Below, in pieces: positions 1-5,106 of a DNA stretch of 5,828 nt; positions within the stretch are counted from its first letter, which is position 1, and every line of letters starts with the position of its first letter. The notes under the pieces were generated by a model. The model made no database searches and was not told the origin of the DNA. It saw only the letters and a list, made by a program, of their open reading frames with translations. Origin of the DNA: CAYYGL01 sp964471235 (GTDB taxonomy: Bacteria > Calditrichota > Calditrichia > RBG-13-44-9 > J075); NCBI GenBank assembly GCA_964471235.1, contig CAYYGL010000245.1:1-5828 (forward strand), read 5' to 3'. The translations under genes were made by a program, and so were the position numbers.

Positions 1-1493
1 ATTTCGGTACGATAAGAAGCGGTGAATTTGCAGGACAAATTGATTGGCAGAGTGTTTATGATGGAAATCAGGTCACCGTCGGTGAAATTATCGACGCAGG
101 TCCGAATTATTCCGAAGCAACCACTGCTGATGACAGTGCCAAAGCTTTGGCAGAATGGCAGGGCTGGGTTGACCGGGAAGCCAACGGAGAAGTAAGTAGA
201 AGTGATCGCAGGGCAAATACTGCCATCCGTAATTCCGTCAACCAACATTTCTGGTACGGGTTGTTGAGTACTGCCGAATATCGAATGGGACACTCCATGA
301 AGTTAACTTTTGGTCTGGATGCCCGCTATTATAAAGGCGAACACTGGCGAGAAGTGCGGAATTTAATCGGTGGTGATTTTATCCTTGACAGGGGAGATAA
401 AAACCAGACAAGCGATGTGAAACACCTGGGCGATAAGGCGGTCTATCACAACGATGGTTTCACCCGTTGGATTGGCGGTTTTGCCCAGATTGAAACCCGC
501 AGAGGTCCGTTAACCGGCTTTATTTCCGGCTCTATTTCCCAAACCGGTTATAAACGTAAGGACTATTTTGTGGATAAAAATGCCTACAAACAGCCCGGTT
601 CCAGAATTTTACCGCCGGAAAGTGATTGGCAAAACTTCCTGGGTGGAACGATTAAACTCGGCGCCAATTATAATATCACCCAACAATGGAACCTCTATAC
701 GAACTTAGGCTATTTCTCAAAAGCCCCCATTTTCGATGCGGTGTTCGACTTTTCTCACCAACTCTATGCACAGACGTTTAATGAAAAGGTGAAATCGATT
801 GAGGTAGGTTCCGGATTCCGTAGCGGGGATTTCTATGGCAATATGAATTTTTATTACACCCGCTGGGATGACCGAACCTGGTCCCGTAGTGTACCCACCG
901 CCCAGAATACCAACATTTACTTCTTACTGCAAGGTATTGATGCCCGTCACATGGGCGTGGAAATGGACTGGAATTACAATCCTGCCCGATGGATTAGTAT
1001 CCGCTCCGCATTATCTGTTGGCGACTGGATCTGGTTGAATGATGTGAAAACCACATTTGCACCGGAAGATGATCCCACCAATCTGACGGAATTTAACGTT
1101 TATGCCAAGGGATTAAAAGTCAGTGATGCGGCTCAAAAATCTGTTGCCTTTGCCGCCACCGTGTATCCGGTCAAAGATGCCTATCTGAATGCCACGCTAA
1201 CGTCGTTTGGTGATTACTTTGCCGACTTCGATCCGGCTCGACGAACGAATCCGAACGATCGTTCTCAGCCCTGGCGGGCACCGAATTACACCCTGGTGGA
1301 CCTGCATTTCGGCTATACGCTGCCGGTTACTCTGGGCTCCGTCAAACTGGAACTCTTCGGTCATGTATTTAACCTGCTGGATGAAAAATACATTACCGAT
1401 GCCGATGACGGCAGTGACCATACCGCAGCCACTGCACGGGTGTTTATGGGTCTCGAACGCCGCTTTAATGCCGGGTTGAATGTGAAATTGTAA
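1..1493 (+). CDS. TonB-dependent outer membrane receptor, C-terminal part (5'-truncated by the window)
   Basis: This is the C-terminal beta-barrel of a TonB-dependent receptor, which imports a ligand across the outer membrane using energy from TonB-ExbB-ExbD. The frame is open from base 3 with no stop before it, so the gene starts outside the window; the first in-frame start-like codon (TTG 147) is internal. About 496 residues are visible, without the TonB box and plug domain. Barrel signs are alternating aromatic/polar strands, the blocks FWYGLLSTAEYRMG and GLDARYYKGEHWREV, strand pairs such as GNMNFYYTRWDDRTW, the late-barrel motif FGHVFNLLDEKYITDADDG, and a last strand GLERRFNAGLNVKL. The final residue is Leu, whereas most outer membrane barrels end in an aromatic residue. 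Family-level assignment is firm. The substrate cannot be told from this part. A strong terminator follows the stop codon, so transcription probably ends here. Confidence 0.92.
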   Translation, partial: FGTIRSGEFAGQIDWQSVYDGNQVTVGEIIDAGPNYSEATTADDSAKALAEWQGWVDREANGEVSRSDRRANTAIRNSVNQHFWYGLLSTAEYRMGHSMKLTFGLDARYYKGEHWREVRNLIGGDFILDRGDKNQTSDVKHLGDKAVYHNDGFTRWIGGFAQIETRRGPLTGFISGSISQTGYKRKDYFVDKNAYKQPGSRILPPESDWQNFLGGTIKLGANYNITQQWNLYTNLGYFSKAPIFDAVFDFSHQLYAQTFNEKVKSIEVGSGFRSGDFYGNMNFYYTRWDDRTWSRSVPTAQNTNIYFLLQGIDARHMGVEMDWNYNPARWISIRSALSVGDWIWLNDVKTTFAPEDDPTNLTEFNVYAKGLKVSDAAQKSVAFAATVYPVKDAYLNATLTSFGDYFADFDPARRTNPNDRSQPWRAPNYTLVDLHFGYTLPVTLGSVKLELFGHVFNLLDEKYITDADDGSDHTAATARVFMGLERRFNAGLNVKL

Positions 1494-1519
1494 AATTTGT
1501 TTCGCATGAATTTTTTGAG

Positions 1520-1549
1520 AAAAAGTCCTCCGTTCGCGGAGGGCTTTTT
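1520..1549 (+). terminator. Intrinsic (Rho-independent) terminator of the TonB-dependent receptor gene
   Basis: A 13-bp stem pairs 1520-1532 with 1537-1549 around a TTCG tetraloop. The only imperfection is one G-T wobble (1526 with 1543). The GC-rich core (TCCTCCG/CGGAGGG) is flanked by five A on the 5' side and five T on the 3' side, so the stem runs straight into the U-tract (CTTTTTC). It starts 26 bases after the receptor stop codon. The A-tract and T-tract symmetry means it could also act on transcripts from the opposite strand, although no minus-strand gene is seen here. Confidence 0.93.
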
Positions 1550-1563
1550 CTTTATGTCATTAA

Positions 1564-1763
1564 AATTTAGTGCCTGATAGTTGGTCGCCCATAAAAGGGG
1601 CTACAGTTAAATATCCTGTGCGCAATTCGGCAGTTCGACTTTATCTTCGTCAGTTATTGCCGGGTAATGGCAAAAAGTTATTAAGAACGGCAGCAACGGT
1701 GAAGTTCATTATTTTGAGCATGCTTCCGGGAAGGTTGCAGGTGTAAAATTTTTCTCAAAGTAG
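1564..1763 (+). pseudogene. Frameshifted, 5'-truncated remnant of a small protein, possibly an Rhs/polymorphic-toxin C-terminal tip
   Basis: Two overlapping open frames in the gap after the terminator look like halves of one protein. The first (codons in phase from 1564, just after a TAA at 1561) reads LVPDSWSPIKGATVKYPV and on to RQLLPGNGKK. The second, after the A-run at 1672-1676, reads KVIKNGSNGEVHYFEHAS followed by GKVAGVKFFSK and a TAG at 1761. Restoring one A would join them into about 66 residues. No codon inside the joined reading is a stop. The pattern PDSW..., VKY, PGNG and a terminal HYFEHxSGKVxxVKF recalls the ends of Rhs-type toxins; this is pattern memory, not a search result. 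A start is not obvious (GTG 1570 is possible, with no clear ribosome binding site). It could instead be a real short gene with a sequencing error or -1 frameshifting, or chance. Confidence 0.42.
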
Positions 1764-1773
1764 AGCATTTTTT

Positions 1774-2121
1774 ATGACAGAAAGTATCGATCGTCAAACT
1801 TTCCTATCCCAGGCAGGTAAAAAGCGCCAAAAAATCACTTCTTTTGCATTACTTTGCCTTGGAATCATCGAGTCACTCGCCAACGGGCTGATCAGCGCTA
1901 CCGATGCGGTTCGCTTCTTCTTCCATGCAGATAACTGGTTATTTGTTCAAAAACACTTAAAAGAAAAAATTGCCATCCGGATTATGAGCCACGGGGTGCA
2001 ACTACCTGACCTGTTGGAAGCATTACCTGCAGAAGAAGCACAACGTGAGTTTCAACATGAATTAACCATCATCCATACACAATGCTTAAAACTACTGAAA
2101 GATGAACAAATTGCCGCTTAA
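1774..2121 (+). CDS. Conserved-looking hypothetical protein, 115 aa, predicted helical and cytoplasmic
   Basis: I do not recognise a named domain. The ATG at 1774 is preceded by only a weak purine stretch (TAGAG, about 8 bases upstream) and is the first start in this frame. The protein has a basic N-terminus (GKKRQK, residues 15-20), a moderately hydrophobic helix (ITSFALLCLGIIESLANGL, about 21-39) and amphipathic helices (SATDAVRFFFHADNWLFVQ, then LPAEEAQREFQHEL). There is no signal peptide or convincing membrane span, because the hydrophobic stretch is short and contains Glu33 and Asn37. The style (GLISATDAVRFFFHADN, IMSHGVQLPDLLEALPAEEAQ) recalls small orphan proteins I associate with cyanobacteria and Chloroflexota; that is a memory-based impression. 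It starts 10 bases after the end of the toxin-like remnant, where an immunity gene would lie, and its last 20 bases overlap the phosphodiesterase gene, suggesting co-translation. Function is unknown. Confidence 0.8.
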   Translation: MTESIDRQTFLSQAGKKRQKITSFALLCLGIIESLANGLISATDAVRFFFHADNWLFVQKHLKEKIAIRIMSHGVQLPDLLEALPAEEAQREFQHELTIIHTQCLKLLKDEQIAA

Positions 2122-3361
2122 TTCTGAACGACTTCGGTTTTCCGGTATAATTTCATTACTATTCTGGCTACTATGCAGCCTGTCAATCCTTGCTAAAGAG
2201 CCCCCGTACCTTATCCTGGTCTCTTTTGATGGATTCCGATGGGATTACCCGACGCGAGGTATTTCACCTAACCTGGATTACATCAAACAAAACGGAGTCT
2301 CTGCCATTTCACTGGAACCGGTGTTTCCCTCCAAAACTTTTCCCAATCACATTTCCATCATCACCGGGATGTACCCGGAGAATCACGGCATTATCATGAA
2401 TTATTTTGACGATCCGTATCATCACCAAAGCTATGGTTTGAATGATTCCCTGTCTATTCGCGATCCCCGCTGGTACCTGGGAGAAGCCTTCTGGGAGACT
2501 GCCGAACGGCAGGGGATTACCTGCGCCAGCTATTTCTGGCCCGGATCGGAATTGAAGCTACCTTACCGAAAACCCACTTACCGGGAATTATATGAACACA
2601 AACGTCCCTATGAGACACGCGTGAAAGGCGTTTTAAAATGGCTGCAATTGCCACCGGAAAAACGCCCCCATTTCATCACCCTGTATATGCACGAAACGGA
2701 TAGCAAAGGGCACCGGTATGGTCCCAATTCACCGGAAGTTAACGATGCCATTCGGTTGTTAGACAGCATGCTGGGAAAATTGATAGCAGGTTTGAAGAAA
2801 ATTCACATGATGGAAAAAACCAATATTGTGGTGGTATCGGATCATGGAATGACCGAAGTGGATACTTTCCGGGTGGTAAACATCGAAGCAATGCTGAAGA
2901 AGTATCGGGTCACAATAACCGGAAGCGGTCCGGTGATGATGATACAACCGGCGGATGAGCAACTCCATCAGGTGTATGAGGAACTAAAAGAAAAGGCTGC
3001 CCATTACCGGGTTTACCGCCGGGAAGAAGTTCCGTCTTATTTTCACTATTCCCACCATCCGTTCATCTCATCCCTGGTTCTGGTGGCGGATTTGGGCTGG
3101 GAGTTACAAACCGATGCCGGGGTGAAACGGTTGCGGAAAAAGAAGAGTGCCGTCGGGGGCGATCATGGGTATGACAATCATCAACTGGATATGCATGGCA
3201 TTTTTTACGCCATGGGACCGGCTTTTAAAAAAGGCTATCGCACCGGCACCATCCGAAATATCGACATCTACCCCATGCTCTGCAAAATTTTCCACATTAT
3301 GCCGCGCCAGAATATCGATGGAAAGTTGGAGAGAATTGCTTTTGTTCTGCGGGGAGAATGA
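2102..3361 (+). CDS. Secreted ectonucleotide pyrophosphatase/phosphodiesterase (ENPP/NPP) family protein
   Basis: A 419-residue alkaline-phosphatase-superfamily metalloenzyme expected to hydrolyse phosphodiester or pyrophosphate bonds (nucleotides, dinucleotides or lysophospholipid-type substrates) with two zinc ions. The family signature is complete: Asp43 in SFDGFRWDYP, nucleophile Thr79 in FPSKTFPNH, Asn100 in MNYFDD, Asp200 and His204 in HETDSKGHRYGP, Asp247-His248 in VVSDHGM, and His355 in GGDHGYDN. These match the two metal sites and nucleophile known from bacterial NPP. The N-terminus has a basic stretch and a hydrophobic segment (about 14-30) ending SILA-KE, a plausible Sec signal peptide. 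Cys25 is not in a good lipobox, so a periplasmic enzyme is likelier than a lipoprotein. The length is normal for bacterial members, with no C-terminal nuclease-like domain. An in-frame stop at 2096 makes ATG 2102 the first start; there is no clear Shine-Dalgarno, so expression may depend on translation of the overlapping upstream gene. Substrate choice is unresolved. Confidence 0.93.
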   Translation: MNKLPLNSERLRFSGIISLLFWLLCSLSILAKEPPYLILVSFDGFRWDYPTRGISPNLDYIKQNGVSAISLEPVFPSKTFPNHISIITGMYPENHGIIMNYFDDPYHHQSYGLNDSLSIRDPRWYLGEAFWETAERQGITCASYFWPGSELKLPYRKPTYRELYEHKRPYETRVKGVLKWLQLPPEKRPHFITLYMHETDSKGHRYGPNSPEVNDAIRLLDSMLGKLIAGLKKIHMMEKTNIVVVSDHGMTEVDTFRVVNIEAMLKKYRVTITGSGPVMMIQPADEQLHQVYEELKEKAAHYRVYRREEVPSYFHYSHHPFISSLVLVADLGWELQTDAGVKRLRKKKSAVGGDHGYDNHQLDMHGIFYAMGPAFKKGYRTGTIRNIDIYPMLCKIFHIMPRQNIDGKLERIAFVLRGE

Positions 3362-3365
3362 TTAC

Positions 3366-3422
3366 ATTCATCCTGAATTATCATGACCGGATAAGAGTCA
3401 TGAAATGATATGCTGGATGAAT
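3366..3422. repeat. Nested inverted repeats between the phosphodiesterase and glycosyltransferase genes
   Basis: An outer perfect 8-bp inverted repeat (ATTCATCC at 3366-3373, GGATGAAT at 3415-3422) encloses an inner perfect 7-bp one (TCATGAC at 3381-3387, GTCATGA at 3397-3403) with a 9-base loop. Together they could fold the intergenic RNA into one interrupted stem-loop with internal loops of 7 and 11 bases. There is no T-tract after either stem, so it is not a standard terminator. It ends 15 bases before the glycosyltransferase start codon and could affect mRNA stability or translation; that role is inference. Confidence 0.5.
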
Positions 3423-3437
3423 TTGAAGTGACATGGC

Positions 3438-4280
3438 ATGTTTCCCGATATCTCTGTCATCATTCCCACATTTAACCGGGCACCCCTGCTGCCCCGGGCA
3501 TTGGAATCCGTGCGATGCCAACTCCATCCACCTACCGAGATAATTGTTGTCGATGACGGGTCTTCCGATGAGACACCGGAAGTAATTATCCGGCAGTTTC
3601 CCGAGGTGCAATATATCCGGCAGGAGAATTGTGGGGTGAGCAAAGCCCGGAATATCGGCATCCAGGCTGCGACAGGGGAATGGATTGCTTTTCTGGATTC
3701 CGATGATGAATGGCTACCCGCAAAGCTGGCAGAACAGGTGAAGGCGCTTCAGATTCATCCGGAATACCGCATTTGCCACACCGATGAAATCTGGATTCGG
3801 CGGGGAAAGCGGGTGAATCCCATGAAAAAGCACCGAAAATACGGGGGATATATTTTTCAGCAATGCCTTCCACTCTGCATCATCTCCCCTTCATCCGTGA
3901 TGATCCACCGCTCGGTTTTTCAGGAGGTGGGCATGTTCGATGAAAACCTGCCTGCCTGTGAAGATTACGACCTGTGGTTAAGGGTCTGCGCCCGCTACCC
4001 GGTTTTATATATCGAAAAACCCCTGATTGTTAAGTATGGTGGTCACGCCGATCAACTCTCCCGCCGGTTTTGGGGAATGGACCGCTTTCGGATTTATGCG
4101 CTGGAAAAAATCATTACCAGCGGACAGTTGTTAGCAGCGGATCAAAAAGCCGCAGTCAAAACCCTCATCGACAAAACAACCATCTATATAACCGGGGCAC
4201 GGAAACGAGGCAAGCTGGATGAGGTGCAGCAATATCAAAAATTGTTACAACGATTTACTTCAAGTCATCCGTCTCTTTAA
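3438..4280 (+). CDS. Glycosyltransferase family 2 (GT-A fold)
   Basis: A 280-residue cytoplasmic enzyme expected to transfer a sugar from a nucleotide-sugar donor, most likely in surface polysaccharide or cell-envelope glycan assembly. The GT-A domain fills the N-terminal two thirds: VIIPTFNR at the start of the first strand, VVDDGSSDET (38-46) for donor nucleotide binding, GVSKARNIGI (66-75), the metal-binding DSDD (87-90), and CEDYDLWLR (174-182) carrying the ED motif that usually supplies the catalytic base. The last 60 or so residues are a charged helical tail. No transmembrane segment is present, unlike processive synthases. An in-frame TGA at 3429 leaves ATG 3438 as the first start, with a weak purine-rich site (GAAG, 3425-3428) before it. 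It lies 76 bases after the phosphodiesterase gene on the same strand and may share its transcript. Donor and acceptor cannot be predicted. Confidence 0.92.
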   Translation: MFPDISVIIPTFNRAPLLPRALESVRCQLHPPTEIIVVDDGSSDETPEVIIRQFPEVQYIRQENCGVSKARNIGIQAATGEWIAFLDSDDEWLPAKLAEQVKALQIHPEYRICHTDEIWIRRGKRVNPMKKHRKYGGYIFQQCLPLCIISPSSVMIHRSVFQEVGMFDENLPACEDYDLWLRVCARYPVLYIEKPLIVKYGGHADQLSRRFWGMDRFRIYALEKIITSGQLLAADQKAAVKTLIDKTTIYITGARKRGKLDEVQQYQKLLQRFTSSHPSL

Positions 4281-4316
4281 AATGCATTTTTTAAGGAAGG
4301 ACAAAAATTCATCGAA

Positions 4317-4350
4317 TTGTAACAAATTTGAAACAATGGAATGCTAAATT
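4317..4350 (+). promoter_or_regulatory. Candidate Pho-box-like promoter upstream of the response regulator gene
   Basis: Two similar units, TTGTAACAAAT (from 4317) and TTGAAACAATG (from 4328), repeat with an 11-bp period, the arrangement of a PhoB/OmpR-type half-site pair (7-bp core, 4-bp AT-rich spacer, 7-bp core; cores 4317-4323 and 4328-4334). Ten bases downstream lies TAAATT (4345-4350), preceded by TG at 4342-4343, an extended -10 element. In known Pho promoters the box takes the place of the -35 region at about this distance. The core differs from the E. coli CTGTCAT consensus, so the factor is inferred. The natural candidate is the regulator encoded directly downstream. Confidence 0.5.
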
Positions 4351-4372
4351 GTTCTTTGCCAGGTTAAAAATG

Positions 4373-4379
4373 AAAGGGG
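4373..4379 (+). promoter_or_regulatory. Ribosome binding site that sets the response regulator start
   Basis: AAAGGGG is a good Shine-Dalgarno match. It lies four bases from ATG 4384 and one base from the in-frame TTG at 4381, which is too close to be used. It therefore favours ATG 4384 as the start. It is clearly stronger than the sites before the neighbouring genes. Confidence 0.7.
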
Positions 4380-4383
4380 TTTG

Positions 4384-5070
4384 ATGAGCCAGAATTTCAC
4401 CATTTACATTGTGGAGGATGATCCGGCAATTAATGAAATTTTAGAGGATAATCTCCAGCGGGAAGGTTATCGAATCCACACATTCACGGATGGCGAAAAA
4501 GCACTGGATACGATCATGAACAAGCCGCCGGATTTAATCATCCTGGATTTAAATCTCCCTTCGATGAGCGGTATAGAAGTATGTAAATATGTGCGGACCA
4601 ACGACGTTACCGGTGACATTCCGATCATCATGCTCACTGCCCGCAGTGAAGAAATCGATAAAATAATTGGGTTTGAGGTGGGGGCAGATGATTATGTGAC
4701 CAAACCCTTCAGCCCCCGGGAATTGGTTGCCCGGGTTAAAGTGCAATTGAAACATTCCCGGAAATCAACCTTTCACGAAATCCGGCAGGGAAATTTGCGG
4801 GTCAATTTTTCCACCCATGAAGTTTTTCTCAAAAATGAACCGGTAAATTTAACGCCAATTCAATTCAAATTGTTAAAACATTTAATTGAAGCGCAGGGAA
4901 AAGCCGTTTCCCGCCAGACTTTATTAGACCGAATTTGGGGAGAAAATTACTTTGGCGATCCCCGCACAGTAGATGTTCACATCACCCGGCTGCGCGACAA
5001 AATCGATAAAGATGGGAAGTTGATACTTACCGTCAAAGGCGTTGGCTATCGCTGGAATCATCCCCAATGA
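4384..5070 (+). CDS. OmpR/PhoB-family DNA-binding response regulator
   Basis: A 228-residue two-component regulator that, when phosphorylated by its kinase, binds direct-repeat DNA sites and controls transcription. The receiver domain (about 1-122) has the acidic pocket Glu11-Asp12-Asp13 (YIVEDDPA), phospho-acceptor Asp55 in ILDLNLPSMSG, Thr85 in MLTAR and Lys107 in DDYVTKPFSP; all expected residues are present. The winged-helix domain (about 135-228) shows LTPIQFKLLKHLIEAQGK, the recognition-helix block RTVDVHITRLRDKI and the wing KGVGYRW. The length is typical of PhoB/PhoP proteins. TTG 4381 is in frame but sits too close to the Shine-Dalgarno, so ATG 4384 is chosen. The sensor kinase gene follows after 36 bases, a normal operon order. 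The Pho-box-like repeats upstream, and the PhoR-like partner, favour a PhoB-type role, but sequence alone does not separate PhoB from other OmpR-family regulators. Confidence 0.95.
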   Translation: MSQNFTIYIVEDDPAINEILEDNLQREGYRIHTFTDGEKALDTIMNKPPDLIILDLNLPSMSGIEVCKYVRTNDVTGDIPIIMLTARSEEIDKIIGFEVGADDYVTKPFSPRELVARVKVQLKHSRKSTFHEIRQGNLRVNFSTHEVFLKNEPVNLTPIQFKLLKHLIEAQGKAVSRQTLLDRIWGENYFGDPRTVDVHITRLRDKIDKDGKLILTVKGVGYRWNHPQ

Positions 5071-5106
5071 TCTTGGGCGCAGGGAATTTATCCCTTATAT
5101 TTAAAC

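Noticed and set aside
1207..1479. Plus-strand open frame inside the receptor gene's 3' end
   Set aside because: It is a shifted reading of the barrel-coding sequence, with low-complexity Trp/Cys/Met-rich translation and no start signal.
147..1493. A separate gene starting at TTG 147 for the receptor
   Set aside because: The frame is open back to the left edge with receptor-like sequence, and no ribosome binding site precedes the TTG; the gene is simply cut by the window.
1742..1763. Pho-box-like AT-rich sequence (GTGTAAAATTTTTCTCAAAG) before the 115-residue gene
   Set aside because: The two 11-bp units match each other poorly and the stretch overlaps the end of the coding remnant; not supportable as a box.
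2146..2151. Perfect TATAAT inside the start of the phosphodiesterase gene, as an internal promoter
   Set aside because: No acceptable -35 hexamer at 16-18 bp upstream, and it lies within the signal-peptide coding region, so transcription from it would miss the start codon.
3398..3873. Minus-strand open frames opposite the 5' part of the glycosyltransferase gene
   Set aside because: Their translations are His/Cys/Pro-rich with no recognisable pattern and mirror a well-supported plus-strand gene; shadows.
4279..4292. AAAATGCATTTT palindrome with extra T's just after the glycosyltransferase stop, as a terminator
   Set aside because: The stem would be almost entirely A-T with a four-base loop at best; too weak for a convincing terminator, though some termination cannot be excluded.
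5081..5095. AGGGA/TCCCT hairpin between the response regulator and kinase genes
   Set aside because: Only a 5-bp stem with a 5-base loop and no U-tract; likely chance.
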